DNA from: Bacteroidaceae bacterium
GTDB lineage: Bacteria > Bacteroidota > Bacteroidia > Bacteroidales > Bacteroidaceae
Direction: 5' to 3'
Length of the DNA: 57,680 bases
Assembly (NCBI GenBank): GCA_017526905.1
Contig: JAFXQT010000020.1
Span: forward strand, 1 to 57,680
Shown here: positions 41,415 to 51,835 of the stretch, one piece after another
Numbering within the stretch: the first letter of the stretch is position 1
Layout of the letters: every line of letters begins with the position of its first letter
Made by a program: the position numbers and the translations under genes
The notes under the pieces: model-generated
What the model saw: only the letters and a program-made list of their open reading frames with translations
What the model was told of the DNA's origin: nothing
Database searches by the model: none

Positions 41415-42776
41415 TTAAATACCGGTGTAATTGTTAGGAGTAATTGATAGTAGCTCGGCTTTCACTTTCTCAGTGACATTGAGCTGGTTGATAAATTCTT
41501 TGATGCTCTCTGCCGTGATGGCGTTGTTGGTGCGTGTGAGTGCCTTCAGGGCCTCGTAGGGCTTTGGGTAGCCTTCGCGACGGAGTATGGTTTGGATGGC
41601 TTCGGCCACGACGGCCCAGTTGGCAGCCAGGTCGGCTTGCAGCTTGTCCTGGTTGAGGATGAGCTTGCGCAGCCCTTTCAGCGTGCTCTGTATGGCAATG
41701 ACCATGTGCCCGAATGGCACGCCCACGTTGCGCAGCACGGTGGAGTCGGTGAGGTCGCGCTGCAGGCGGCTCACAGGCAGCTTCTGCGCGAGGAACTGCA
41801 GTACGGCGGCGGCAATGCCCAGGTTGCCTTCGGAGTTTTCGAAGTCGATGGGGTTGACCTTGTGCGGCATGGCGCTGCTGCCCACCTCGCCAGCCTTGAT
41901 GCGCTGCTTGAAATAGTCCATGGAGATGTACATCCACACGTCGCGGTCCAGGTCGATGATGATGGTGCCGATGCGGCGCAGGGCATCGAACAGGGCGCTG
42001 AGGCAGTCGTAGTTGGATATCTGGGTGGTCCATTGTTCGCGCTCCAGGCCCAGGCGTTCGCTTACGAAGCGGTTGGCAAAGGCGCGCCAGTCGGTGTCGG
42101 GGAAGGCCACGTGGTGGGCGTTGAAGTTGCCCGTGGCACCGCCGAACTTGGCGGTGATGGGGCATGTGGAGAGCAACTCGAGCTGTTGACGGAGTCTGTA
42201 CACATACACCTGCAGTTCCTTGCCCAGGCGGGTGGGCGATGCCGGCTGCCCGTGAGTACGGGCCAGCATGGGTACATCGGCCCACTCGGCAGCATAGGCC
42301 TCGAGCTGCTGGATCAGTTCGACCAGCTGCGGCACGAGCACTTGTTCCAGAGCTTCCTTGATGCTGAGGGGCACGGCGGTATTGTTGATGTCCTGCGAGG
42401 TGAGGCCGAAGTGGATGAATTCCTTTTCTGCCTGCAGGGTCTCGGCCTGGCGGCCGTCCAACGCGTCGATCTTTTCCTTGATGAAGTATTCCACGGCCTT
42501 GACGTCGTGGTTGGTTACGCTCTCAATGTCCTTCACGCGGGCGGCATCTGCCTCGGTGAAGTCGGTGTAGATGGAGCGCAACAATGCCTTGACGGGCTCT
42601 GTGACGCCTGCCAACTGTGGCAAGGGGAGTTCTGCAAGACTGATGAAATATTCGATTTCGACACGCACGCGATAGCGGATGAGTGCGAACTCGGAGAAAT
42701 AGTCGGCCAGGTCGGCCGTCTTGGAGCGGTATCGCCCGTCGATGGGCGAAATGGCCGTGAGCATGTCCAGTTCCAT
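41415..42776 (-). CDS. purB: Adenylosuccinate lyase
   Basis: Acts twice in purine synthesis, releasing fumarate from SAICAR and from adenylosuccinate. The 453 residues contain the N-terminal LTAISPIDGRYRSKTADLA, the catalytic LARTHGQPASPTRLGKEL and the family signature GSSAMPHKVNPIDFEN. Length and the N-terminus suit the form that starts with the PIDGRY block. The start could also be the Met four residues later. Its stop codon touches the start of the next gene. Confidence 0.97.
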   Translation of the reverse strand: MELDMLTAISPIDGRYRSKTADLADYFSEFALIRYRVRVEIEYFISLAELPLPQLAGVTEPVKALLRSIYTDFTEADAARVKDIESVTNHDVKAVEYFIKEKIDALDGRQAETLQAEKEFIHFGLTSQDINNTAVPLSIKEALEQVLVPQLVELIQQLEAYAAEWADVPMLARTHGQPASPTRLGKELQVYVYRLRQQLELLSTCPITAKFGGATGNFNAHHVAFPDTDWRAFANRFVSERLGLEREQWTTQISNYDCLSALFDALRRIGTIIIDLDRDVWMYISMDYFKQRIKAGEVGSSAMPHKVNPIDFENSEGNLGIAAAVLQFLAQKLPVSRLQRDLTDSTVLRNVGVPFGHMVIAIQSTLKGLRKLILNQDKLQADLAANWAVVAEAIQTILRREGYPKPYEALKALTRTNNAITAESIKEFINQLNVTEKVKAELLSITPNNYTGI

Positions 42777-42878
42777 AGCAGGGGGGGTACTAATGCCTTT
42801 TGGGTTTTATTTAATAAATAAGGTGTAAGATTGCAATGTGACGGCGCCTGTCGGCGGCTCATTTCTTCTTAGTGGGCG

Positions 42879-42886
42879 CAAAGGTA
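42879..42886 (-). promoter_or_regulatory. -7 box of the purB operon
   Basis: Minus-strand TACCTTTG fits the consensus, about 100 bases before the purB start. A TTTG lies upstream at 42901-42904 but with only a 14-bp spacer. Confidence 0.5.
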
Positions 42887-43029
42887 GCATTTTCTGTTGA
42901 CAAAGGAAAGCGAAAGCGGAAAAAATGAATGCCAAGCTGCTCTTTTTTTCCTGCCGACCTCTGACCTGCCAAACGTGGCCCCTGTGCCACACGCAGCCAG
43001 CAGGCAGCAATCAGGGGCGCATTGGGGGC

Positions 43030-46000
43030 TTAGCGGGTGAGCGAGAACTTCATGTTGAAGCCGAAGTCCTGGGTTACGGTGGGGTAGGCCGACGAGGAGA
43101 GCAGGGGCTGCGTGCGCTGGCGGTCGTAGTAGATGGACAGGGTTACGTAGCGGCTCATGGTATAGTCGGCGGCAAACTGTGTCTTGATGGCACGGTTGCC
43201 CTGGGTGGCTTCAGAGAGCGACGTCTGAATGTTGCGTGTGATGGCATCCTGGTTGCGCAGCGAGAAGTCAAAGCGCAGGTTCAGCGTGTGTGCAAAGTTG
43301 GAGCGTGTGTTGCGCTGGTTGCTGTTGTTGCGGCTGCCAGGGTTGTCGGTTTTGCTGCCAGTGCTCTTCTTGTCGGCACTGCGCTTGCTGCCACGACTGC
43401 CGAAAAGCGAGGACAGCTTGAAGTCGTTGATTTTGTAGCCCCAGCCAAACACCACGTCGTCGCTGGAGGCCTCGTTGATCTGTGCCGAGGTCATGGACAG
43501 CGTAAGCACACGTGTCTTGCGGTATTCCAGCTTGAATGTCATGCCCGACTCCATGGTCACGTTTAGACCGATCAGCGGCGAGAAGGCCTCGTTGATGCTG
43601 ACGGTGGAGATGTCGTACATGCTGGAGGGTACGTAGGCACCGGTTGTGGTGTTCTCCACGAAGCCCAGGTCGCTGCCTTCCATGCACTGCATCCAGGAAC
43701 TGAAACTGTTGTACGAGCCCACGGAATAGATGCTCTTGTAGGTGTGGGTCAGTGTTACGCTCTTCAGCACGTCGCGAATCCAGGGCAGGTTGCTCAGCCC
43801 CTTGTAGGTTACGCTCCAGTTGGGCAACATGCGCGTGATGGTGGGGAAGATGTCGAGCGGTGAGGTGGCGGCACGTCTGCCTGTGTAGGCGGCCAGGAAG
43901 GCGGGTATCATTACATCGGCCGAGTAGCGGTCCACGGTGCCGTTGGCGGGGTTGAAGGTGCCGCTCTGGCCGGTGCCGGCGGGGTAGCCTAAGCCGGCGT
44001 AGCGTGCCTCCACGCGTTGCTGCATCAGGCTGAGGTAGTCCTGGAAACGGCTGAAGGTGGCGCTGGAGTAGCCGTTGTCGGCGTTGCCGCGACTCTTGAA
44101 GGCTGTGCCGATGGAGATGGTGGTCATGTTGAACGAGCCCGTCTGTGTGGTGGGGTTGCCTGCATACATGTACTGGATGCTCTTGGCACGGTTTATGGTG
44201 CGCGAGGCGTTGACGTCGATTTTCAGCTCGGGGAAAGGTTCGAGCGAGGCTTTCAGCTGCAGATCCTCGGCGGCGCTGGTGGTGGCGGGCGTGGATACGC
44301 TGTCGGAGTTGAGCAGCCACCCCTGCTCCTTGGCCTTGCTGATGTAGGAGTCGCCGATGAGGCCGAAGGCGAAGTCCAGACCTGGCTGCATGGCACCGTT
44401 CAGGCCACGGCGTTGTCCCAGCATGTCGCCCACGCTGGGCATGAAGCCGGGCAGAGCCAGGTTGTAGGTGTTGCGGTAGCTGATGCTCACGTTGCGCAGC
44501 ATCATCAGGAAGCGTGCGCCTGCCTGTGCGTACTGGTACCATTTCTTTTCCGAAGCCTTGGGCAGTGCCAGCACGTTCACGCGCAGCTGTGTGGGGGCAA
44601 ACCAGCTGGAGTCGATCTGTGCCTGTGCCGAGCGTACCAGGCTGGTGCGGTTGGCCGTTTGGATGGAGTCGATGCCGCTGCTGTCGGGCAGCATCACAAG
44701 GGTGTCCATGGCGGCGACAGCCAGCAGCTCGCGCTGTTTGCGGCTCAGTTTGGGTCCCACCACCTCAATGGTGTTCTCGTCCTTGCGTTTGTACTTGAGC
44801 TTGTATTCCTTGCCGTCGGCAGTGCGCGCCGTGACACGTATTTTCTTGGATTTCTGTCCGTGCTTCACCTCGATGATGCTGTCGGGCAGCAAGGCCACCT
44901 CGCCGGCAAAGCCTTTCAGCTGCTTGCTCTTCTGTGCGCTCACGCCCTTGGCGTTGGTTTGCTTGCCGTTTTTTTGTGCGGCCTCGGCCTCGCGTTTGTT
45001 ATAGGCTATGAGGGCCGTGCTGTCGCCCGCCTCGGCCTGTGCCTTTGCAGCAGCCAGTTCCTTGGCTTTCTTGGCAGCCTCCTCTTTTTGTTTCTTGCGT
45101 TCGGCCTCTTTCTTCTTCCGCTCGTCGTCCTTCTTCTTGGCAGCATTCTTTACCTGCGATGTTGAGAAGCGCTTGTTAGCTTCCTTCAGGAAGTTGGAGT
45201 GGTTGTAGAGGGTTTCCAGGTTGACCTTTCCGTTCAGGTTGACGGTGCGCTGCGTGTTGATGGTGTTGCCGTAGGTGGCGCCGTTCTTCAGTTCGGCCCC
45301 TCGGCGCCAGTTGTAGGTGCCCTGGTAGGTGCCGTCGGCGCTGAGCCAGTCGGTCAGCGGCAGTTTCTCAAACGGCACTTTGTAGGATGCCTGCACGTTC
45401 TGATTGTAGTCCAGCGGGCGTCCGAACGAGCGCAGCGAGGTGCGTATGCTATCCTTCCAGGCAGTGTACTGGTCGGGGTAGAGGTCCTTGTTCACGGGTG
45501 TGTAGGGTTCCTCCACCTCGGCGTGTGTGGCGCTCTGGAAGGTGAAGTGCAGCGACTTGGTCAGATCCCAGCGCAGCTGGAAATCGCGGTTCCACAGGAA
45601 GGACTGAGTCCACTGCATGGGCAGCGACGAGGGGTTGTCCAGGTTGTCCATGTCGCGTTCCTGCAACTCGTAGTACTGTCGTGTGATATCGGTGTTGAAG
45701 GTGATGCTCTGCGGCGCGAAGTTGAAGTTCTGCTCCTTGATCAGCTTCAGCCAGGGGCTCTTGCTCTTCAGCTGCTTGAAGGGTTCCCATGCCTTCCAGT
45801 TGGGTGTCCAACTGTAGTTCATGCCGCCCCGCCAGGTCTTCTCGTGCTCGTAGACGGTGGTTTCGCCCACGCTGTAGGCATGGCTGTGGCTGTAGTTGAA
45901 GGTGAAGTTTTCAGGGTCGTAGGGCATGGGGTGCTTGCGTGTGCCGATGTTCACCTTGATGCCCGAGAAGGACAGGTTCTTCGACACGCTGGTCTGTGTG

Positions 46001-49000
46001 GTCAGGTTGGTGATGCTGTCGCGTTCGGCCTTGGTGGTGCAGGCATCCAGCGCATCGCTCAGCAGCATGTCGGTGTCCAGCGGGTTGTATTTGGGTTTGA
46101 TGGTTTCCTTCTGGTAGGTGTAGTACATGGGTGCGCTCACCTTGGCCTTTGGCGGCAGCAGTTTGCCCAGGTCCAGCTGTGTGGTGATGGTGTAGTCCAA
46201 GGTGTTGTCGTCCGACCGTTGGCTCACCGCCTGCTCGATGCTTCCGAAGCCAGCCTTCTCGTAGTGTCCTTGCAGGTTGACGCTGCCCAGATCGGACAGT
46301 TGAATGTTCAGTGTGCCCTGTGCAGCCCATCCGCCTTCGTTGCTGAACTCCTGCAGGCGCAGCTCGTTGGCCCACACCTCTACGCTTTTCACGGTGCGGC
46401 CGTTGTTGCGCACACCGATCATGATGGTCTTCACCTCGCCCAGAGTGGGGTTGCCCATCACGCTGATGTGGTTGTTGGGTGCATCGGTGTCCCACTCGCT
46501 GAACAGCTGTGCATACGTCACGTTGCCCAGACTCTTCTCGCGGTTGCGGTCCTTCTTCACGCTGGTCAGCTTGCTCAGGTCGATGTCGATCATGTTCTCG
46601 GCGGGCCACACTTGGCGTCGTCCAGGTGCAGCATCGGAGTAGTGGTCGTGTGGTGTGAGCTTCAGGGGCACCTCGTATTCGTAGAAGTTGCTCTTGTAGT
46701 CAGAGCCCAGTCGCAGGAAGAGCGATGTCTCGCCGTCCTGGAGGTCGGTCACGTCGTTGATCAGTGCGTTGGCATGTACGAACATCTGCAGGTGTTTGTA
46801 CTGGCGCATGTCGTAGTTGCAGTTCTTGAACACGGCGCGCGCGTCGCCGGGTGCCAGGTTCTTCACGATGAGCGAGAGAGCCTGCTCGTTGTCCTCCTGC
46901 AGTTGTGTCTGCCCAGGGTCGGTCACGCGGCTGATGCCCGGTGGCAGCACGTAGTTGACGGGTGTCTTGTCGTTGTTTTCCTCGATGTTCACGGCCGACA
47001 CCTCCAGGGTGGCGCTGGCGGCGGGTGCCTCGCCCTCATAGAGTGCCTGCTCGTAGTTGCGCCAGTCGGCCTGCACCAGGTCGAAGGTGCCCAGACGCAG
47101 CACGATGGGTTTCTCAAAGCCGGTGAGGAACACGCGCACAAAGCGGATGCTGGTGAAGTCGTTGATGCCGCCGAAGGCGCGCTCGTACTCCTCAAGCGGC
47201 ACGCGGAACTGGAACCAGCGCACCTCTTCGGAGGTGCCGTTGCGCAGTCCGCGCACGGTGTGGCGTATGTCGGCTATGTGGTTGGAGCCCACCACCGTGT
47301 CGGCAGGGTTGATGCTGATGTGGTAGCGGAAGAATTTCTCGTACTCGTTCAGTGTGAAGTCCTGGTTGATGTCCTCCACGTCGGGGGTGGTCTTGTAGGC
47401 CGTTTCGTAACTCTCGGGCGAGTTGTCGGTCGAGGGCGAATTGCCTTCGGGCAGGTTGATGCGCTTGTAGCGCTCCAGGATGCTGAGGCGCTGGGCGTCG
47501 TAGTCGGAGCCACGGTAGTAGTGGTAGTCGTCGCCGGCGGGGTCGTTCCAGAGGGTTTGGTACACGTCGGCGTCCACCTTGCCCTGCATGGCGGTGAGGT
47601 AGTCGGCATAGGCGCCGTAGGTGCGTTCCTCCTCGCTGCTCAGGCCGTTCAGACCGACGTCCTGGCGTGTGCGTGCGCCACTGCTGGTGTTAAAGGCGTA
47701 GGTAACGCTGGTGCTGGTGGGCACGCGCCCCCATACCGTCTCTTCGTAGTACTGCGAAGAGCCGTCGATGGGCAGTCCGCTCTCGTAGAACTTCTTGCCA
47801 TCCCTCAGCACATCCTCCGACACCTCGCCCAGGTCTATGTACATGTGGCCGGAGTAGCTGTCGTCGTCCTTGGTGTAGATGAAGGGGTCCAGCATCCAGA
47901 ACTCCATGTATTCGATGTTCTGTGCCTCAAAGTCGGGGTTGTCCGTCTTGCGCATCATGCCGCCCCAGTTCTCTTTCGGATAGAGCAGGTTGCCGCGGTT
48001 GTCCACCTCAGTGCTCAGGTTGTAGGCACCACGCTCGCTGGGGTAGTAGGCCAGGTTCAGCACGTTCATGGTGCTGGCCTCGCTGTAGCTGGTTTGGTAT
48101 TTGTTGGGGTACAGTTCGCGCTCATACACTTCGCGCACGTAGTGGTTGGACAGCTGGTCCAGGTCGCTCTTGATGTGCGATGGGGTGAGGCTGGAGCTGC
48201 GGCGTGTGAAGATGGGGTCCACGTAGTACCATGCCAGGCGTGCGCGTTGGAAGCCGCTCTGCACGTTGTCCGTCAGCTGAGCGCCTTCGAAACCCGTGGG
48301 CACGCTGCTCAGCATCCACGACTGCGGCGAGGAGATGCTCATGCGGTTCTTGGTGTTCTCGAAGTCGTCCACGTAGGAGGCGCCGCCTTGTATCTTGTGG
48401 TTCTGCCCGGCCACCAGCTGTGCGAAATCGCCGCTGAAGGAGATGGTAGATGGTGCCGTGAAGGAGTTCAGCGGCCACAGGTTCAGCACGTTGGTCAGCC
48501 ACTGGCTTTCGCGCTTCCAGTCGGCATGCACGCCCCACAGTATATTCTTCAGCGGTTCCTCGCCCATGGTCACCTTGGTGGTTTGCGGCTGTTCGTTCAG
48601 GAACTGGAAGGTGCCGCCGAAGGTGAAGTTCTTGGAGAAATCGTAGTCGAAGTTCATGCCGATGAACGTCTTGCGCTGCATGGCATAGGTCTCGTTCGAC
48701 TCCACGCTGGCATTCACCTTTGTGCCGCTCTCGATGATGCTTTGGTTGGTGATATACACCACACCCATGGAATAGTCCACGCGGTAGTCCACGTTCTCGG
48801 TCAGGGTCTGCCCGCCGGCGGTCACCACCACGCTGTGTGGTGCTATGTTGGTAGCACCCAGGTCTATCTCGGCTCCGTTGGTGCCTTTGTAGCGTCCGGT
48901 CAGCAGGAACTTGTCCTGCTCGGCTATCTGTTTGGCCACGGTCTTGGTGCTGTCATACAGGGCGTCGAAGCAGTACTTGTTGGCAATGGCATCGTTGCCT

Positions 49001-50997
49001 ATCCACTGGCGCAGGTGGTCGCCGAAGGGTTCGGCCACGGGGAAGATGATGCGCCCCTTCGAAATGGTGAAGCCCTCCACGTAGTCGAACTGGCCGTCGG
49101 CATTCGACTTGAGGTTCTGATCCAGACGGTCCAGGTTGGAGGCGCGCAGCAGGGTGGTGTTCTTCAGCGTGGGTTCGGGCAGATAGGTCAGATACACGCC
49201 GGCGGTGTCGCTTTGGTATTTGATGTCCAGCTTGAACTTCTCCTTCTGCGTCGAGGTGGCGCCCAGGTTGTATATGTTTTTCATCATCAGGTCCCAGTTG
49301 CCCATGCGCGGGCTGCCGCTGGTGCTTTTCAGCACCTTCACGAAGAGACACTTGGTGTTGTCCGTCTGGTCCGATGCAAACTCGCCCACCTGGTAGGTCT
49401 TGCCCTTGTAGGTGTACTCGAAGGCCACGGCCAGCACCTCGTCGGCCTGCAGCTGGAAGTTCAGGCTGATGTAGCCCAGGGCGGTGTTGATGTTGTACTC
49501 CGACGTGGATAGTTTCCGTGCGCTCTGCAGTTTCTCGTAGTCGGTACCGCCCTCAATGCCGCTCATGGCATCGAGCAGGGTGGTGGCCTGGCTGATGCTG
49601 CGGATGGCGCTGTCGGCCACCACCGTCTCATACAGTGTGTTGGCGCGGTTGTTGGGGTAGGCCACGCCGTTCGAACTCCAGCGTGGGTTGCTGATGCGTG
49701 TGCTTTCGCCCAGGTCGGTAAAGGCGATGAGGTTGCGGTTGTTCTCCACGTTGCTGCTCTTGTTGGTCATCCACACCTCCACGCGTTGTATGGTGATGCC
49801 GCTGGCAATGGTGGGCAACGATTTCATCCACAGGTCGTAGTTTTGGCGGAAGAAGTGCGAGAGCCAGAAGTGGCGGTTCTCCTCATAGTCGTGGGCTTCG
49901 ATCTCGAAGTTCTGTGTCTGCGAGCCCCCTTTGGAGCTGACGCTCTTCGAGGCCGATTTCTTCTGTCCTATTACCGTCTGCATCTTCAGTTTGCCGAACT
50001 GCATGTCCGTGCGCAGACCGAACAGGCTTGACACGCCAGGGATGAGGCCCGAGTTGGAGGGCATGCTCACGTTGCCCGCCTCGATCAGCTTGATGATTTC
50101 GTCCTCCTTGCCGTCGTATTTCAGTTTCATCTGTTGGGCATCCATCTGGAATTCGGCCTCGGTGTTGTAGTCGATCTTCATGTTGATCTTGTCGCCCACC
50201 TTGCCCGTCAGCGACAGGTTGATCTTCTCGTCGAAGTCGAAGCCGAAGGTCTTGCGGCGGTTCTGTGCCAGCGAGGGGTTGTCCACCTTTTTCAGGTTGC
50301 CGCCTATCTTCAGGTCGGCCGAGCCGCTGGTTTTGATGCTCACACCGCCAGGGCCGAATATCTTCTCGGCGGGTCCCAGGTCGAAGTTCATGTCGGCAAA
50401 GTCGAACTTGTTCTTGCCTTGGCTCTCATAGTTCTCGCGGTTCTTCTGGCGGTAGTAGGCGCGCATGGAGCGTTCGAGCGACCATTTCTGGTACTCGCCG
50501 GGTGTCATGATGATGGGTGTGCCCAGCCATCCGCCTTGGCCCATGCCGGTGCCCATGCCCAGGCTCAGGGGCGATGCGCCAAACTGGCCCACGGTGGCGC
50601 CAGGGCGGCTGGTCAGGCCTGTGGCGGCGCTGCTGCCTTTGGCCGTGCTGCTGCTTTTCTTGCCGTCGACTCCCAGTTGGCTCAGCCGAGTGCCCACGAT
50701 GTAGTTGCCCGATGTCTCATCGTATTCCGCCTCCGTCTTCAGGTTCTCAGGGGTCTTCAGGTCGATGGCGCTGCTGTCCAGTTCCTCTACCGTGCGAGCA
50801 GTGGTTTTGCGCACAGTATAGCGAGGCTTGGTGGTGGCCGTCTGAGCCGGCTCACCAACAGGCTTGCCCCCAGCAGCCTCACCCCCGGCCCCTCTCTGAG
50901 AGGAGAGGGGAGTGGTATCTTGTGAAAATAGGGGGGTGCCGACGGCCAGAAACATGGTCATCAGTAGGATTATGCTATGTGCAAAGTGCTTACTCAA
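43030..50997 (-). CDS. sprA: Type IX secretion outer-membrane translocon SprA (Sov)
   Basis: A giant exported protein (2655 residues) with a signal peptide (IILLMTMFLAVGTPLFSQ) and the features of SprA: the N-terminal TRLSQLGVDGKKSSSTAKG-type region, GVSIKTSGSADLKIGGN, KINLSLTGKVGDKINMKIDY, many beta-strand repeats of the very large barrel, and a C-terminal membrane strand ending FGFNMKFSLTR. SprA forms the 36-strand pore through which T9SS cargo passes. It is somewhat longer than typical homologues, partly through a Lys/Glu-rich stretch (about residues 1945-2000) and an N-terminal segment made by a palindromic element (50889-50910). ruvA lies directly upstream, as in many Bacteroidetes. Confidence 0.95.
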   Translation of the reverse strand: MSKHFAHSIILLMTMFLAVGTPLFSQDTTPLSSQRGAGGEAAGGKPVGEPAQTATTKPRYTVRKTTARTVEELDSSAIDLKTPENLKTEAEYDETSGNYIVGTRLSQLGVDGKKSSSTAKGSSAATGLTSRPGATVGQFGASPLSLGMGTGMGQGGWLGTPIIMTPGEYQKWSLERSMRAYYRQKNRENYESQGKNKFDFADMNFDLGPAEKIFGPGGVSIKTSGSADLKIGGNLKKVDNPSLAQNRRKTFGFDFDEKINLSLTGKVGDKINMKIDYNTEAEFQMDAQQMKLKYDGKEDEIIKLIEAGNVSMPSNSGLIPGVSSLFGLRTDMQFGKLKMQTVIGQKKSASKSVSSKGGSQTQNFEIEAHDYEENRHFWLSHFFRQNYDLWMKSLPTIASGITIQRVEVWMTNKSSNVENNRNLIAFTDLGESTRISNPRWSSNGVAYPNNRANTLYETVVADSAIRSISQATTLLDAMSGIEGGTDYEKLQSARKLSTSEYNINTALGYISLNFQLQADEVLAVAFEYTYKGKTYQVGEFASDQTDNTKCLFVKVLKSTSGSPRMGNWDLMMKNIYNLGATSTQKEKFKLDIKYQSDTAGVYLTYLPEPTLKNTTLLRASNLDRLDQNLKSNADGQFDYVEGFTISKGRIIFPVAEPFGDHLRQWIGNDAIANKYCFDALYDSTKTVAKQIAEQDKFLLTGRYKGTNGAEIDLGATNIAPHSVVVTAGGQTLTENVDYRVDYSMGVVYITNQSIIESGTKVNASVESNETYAMQRKTFIGMNFDYDFSKNFTFGGTFQFLNEQPQTTKVTMGEEPLKNILWGVHADWKRESQWLTNVLNLWPLNSFTAPSTISFSGDFAQLVAGQNHKIQGGASYVDDFENTKNRMSISSPQSWMLSSVPTGFEGAQLTDNVQSGFQRARLAWYYVDPIFTRRSSSLTPSHIKSDLDQLSNHYVREVYERELYPNKYQTSYSEASTMNVLNLAYYPSERGAYNLSTEVDNRGNLLYPKENWGGMMRKTDNPDFEAQNIEYMEFWMLDPFIYTKDDDSYSGHMYIDLGEVSEDVLRDGKKFYESGLPIDGSSQYYEETVWGRVPTSTSVTYAFNTSSGARTRQDVGLNGLSSEEERTYGAYADYLTAMQGKVDADVYQTLWNDPAGDDYHYYRGSDYDAQRLSILERYKRINLPEGNSPSTDNSPESYETAYKTTPDVEDINQDFTLNEYEKFFRYHISINPADTVVGSNHIADIRHTVRGLRNGTSEEVRWFQFRVPLEEYERAFGGINDFTSIRFVRVFLTGFEKPIVLRLGTFDLVQADWRNYEQALYEGEAPAASATLEVSAVNIEENNDKTPVNYVLPPGISRVTDPGQTQLQEDNEQALSLIVKNLAPGDARAVFKNCNYDMRQYKHLQMFVHANALINDVTDLQDGETSLFLRLGSDYKSNFYEYEVPLKLTPHDHYSDAAPGRRQVWPAENMIDIDLSKLTSVKKDRNREKSLGNVTYAQLFSEWDTDAPNNHISVMGNPTLGEVKTIMIGVRNNGRTVKSVEVWANELRLQEFSNEGGWAAQGTLNIQLSDLGSVNLQGHYEKAGFGSIEQAVSQRSDDNTLDYTITTQLDLGKLLPPKAKVSAPMYYTYQKETIKPKYNPLDTDMLLSDALDACTTKAERDSITNLTTQTSVSKNLSFSGIKVNIGTRKHPMPYDPENFTFNYSHSHAYSVGETTVYEHEKTWRGGMNYSWTPNWKAWEPFKQLKSKSPWLKLIKEQNFNFAPQSITFNTDITRQYYELQERDMDNLDNPSSLPMQWTQSFLWNRDFQLRWDLTKSLHFTFQSATHAEVEEPYTPVNKDLYPDQYTAWKDSIRTSLRSFGRPLDYNQNVQASYKVPFEKLPLTDWLSADGTYQGTYNWRRGAELKNGATYGNTINTQRTVNLNGKVNLETLYNHSNFLKEANKRFSTSQVKNAAKKKDDERKKKEAERKKQKEEAAKKAKELAAAKAQAEAGDSTALIAYNKREAEAAQKNGKQTNAKGVSAQKSKQLKGFAGEVALLPDSIIEVKHGQKSKKIRVTARTADGKEYKLKYKRKDENTIEVVGPKLSRKQRELLAVAAMDTLVMLPDSSGIDSIQTANRTSLVRSAQAQIDSSWFAPTQLRVNVLALPKASEKKWYQYAQAGARFLMMLRNVSISYRNTYNLALPGFMPSVGDMLGQRRGLNGAMQPGLDFAFGLIGDSYISKAKEQGWLLNSDSVSTPATTSAAEDLQLKASLEPFPELKIDVNASRTINRAKSIQYMYAGNPTTQTGSFNMTTISIGTAFKSRGNADNGYSSATFSRFQDYLSLMQQRVEARYAGLGYPAGTGQSGTFNPANGTVDRYSADVMIPAFLAAYTGRRAATSPLDIFPTITRMLPNWSVTYKGLSNLPWIRDVLKSVTLTHTYKSIYSVGSYNSFSSWMQCMEGSDLGFVENTTTGAYVPSSMYDISTVSINEAFSPLIGLNVTMESGMTFKLEYRKTRVLTLSMTSAQINEASSDDVVFGWGYKINDFKLSSLFGSRGSKRSADKKSTGSKTDNPGSRNNSNQRNTRSNFAHTLNLRFDFSLRNQDAITRNIQTSLSEATQGNRAIKTQFAADYTMSRYVTLSIYYDRQRTQPLLSSSAYPTVTQDFGFNMKFSLTR
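50875..50920 (-). repeat. GC-rich palindromic element inside the sprA N-terminus
   Basis: CCCCTCTC (50889-50896) pairs with GAGAGGGG (50903-50910). On the coding strand the copy reads in frame as TPLSSQRGAGGEA, just after the signal peptide. Its ends (ACTCCCC on one side, GGGGGTGAGG on the other) match the intergenic copy at 51147-51177. Confidence 0.8.
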
Positions 50998-51146
50998 CGC
51001 TGTTTTTATTTGTTTTGAGACCCCTTTCCAAGGAACTGGTTTTATAGTTTCATTTTGCTTCCCACGCTCGTCCAGAATCTCCCGTTGGTGCAGGGGCTGG
51101 GCAGTGGGCTTCAGCTTGTTTCCCCCCTCTTCTCGTTCAGTATTTA

Positions 51147-51177
51147 CTCCCCTCTCGGAGAGGGGTAGGGGGTGAGC
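51147..51177 (+). repeat. GC-rich palindromic element between ruvA and sprA
   Basis: ACTCCCCTCTC, one base, GAGAGGGG and then TAGGGGGTGAG. It is the intergenic counterpart of the sprA copy and lies in opposite orientation to it. Confidence 0.8.
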
Positions 51178-51220
51178 CTTTTTGGGGTGAGGCTTTTTGG
51201 TGGCCGAGGCTTGTATTTTT

Positions 51221-51826
51221 CTACAGCATCTTCAGCGCTGTCTTGATTACTTGCTCCACGGTGGCATCGGGCTCTGCACGCAGGATAGCCACCACGGCTT
51301 TCTGGCTGGGCGCAGGGCTGAAGCCGAGCATGGTCAGAGCGGCCACGGCTTCGTCCTGGACGGCTTTGTTGGCAGCACTCATCGGCTGACTGTTGGGTGC
51401 GCCGGCAGCGGCGTCGATGCCCAGTGTGGCTATCTTGTCCTTCAGCTCCACGATGATGCGCTGTGCCGTCTTCCCGCCTATGCCTTTGGCCGATTTGAGC
51501 AGACGCTCATCGCCGTTCACGATAGCGTTGCACAGCTCGGCGGGGGTCATGGCGCTCAGTATCACGCGTGCCGATGCGCCACCCACTCCGCTCACCGTGA
51601 GCAGCTGCAGGAACAGCTCGCGCTCCACCTTCGTGGCAAAGCCCCACAGCTGGTAGGCATCTTCGCGGATGGATTCATAGACGTAGAGTTTCACATCGCC
51701 CTGCAGCCCCTGGATGGCGCTGTAGGTGTTCAGGGTGATGCTCATGCCGTAGCCCACGCCATTGGCATCGAGCACGGCGAGGGTGGGCGAGAGTTCGGCA
51801 ATGGTGCCGCGTATGTATTCTATCAT
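51221..51826 (-). CDS. ruvA: Holliday junction branch migration protein RuvA
   Basis: Binds four-way DNA junctions and loads the RuvB motor. The 201 residues have the three usual domains: an N-terminal OB fold ([29 protein letters not shown]), a helix-hairpin-helix region ([35 protein letters not shown]) and a C-terminal RuvB-contacting domain ([20 protein letters not shown]). It is upstream of sprA with 223 bases between them, including a palindromic element that may reduce read-through. Confidence 0.97.
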   Translation of the reverse strand: MIEYIRGTIAELSPTLAVLDANGVGYGMSITLNTYSAIQGLQGDVKLYVYESIREDAYQLWGFATKVERELFLQLLTVSGVGGASARVILSAMTPAELCNAIVNGDERLLKSAKGIGGKTAQRIIVELKDKIATLGIDAAAGAPNSQPMSAANKAVQDEAVAALTMLGFSPAPSQKAVVAILRAEPDATVEQVIKTALKML

Positions 51827-51835
51827 AGATTAAAG

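Noticed and set aside
45199-49512. A 1437-codon open frame on the plus strand opposite sprA
   Set aside because: Its translation is rich in Val, Gly, His and Leu in runs, has no recognisable domain, and mirrors codon bias of the sprA gene in a GC-rich genome. sprA is a clear family member on the other strand.
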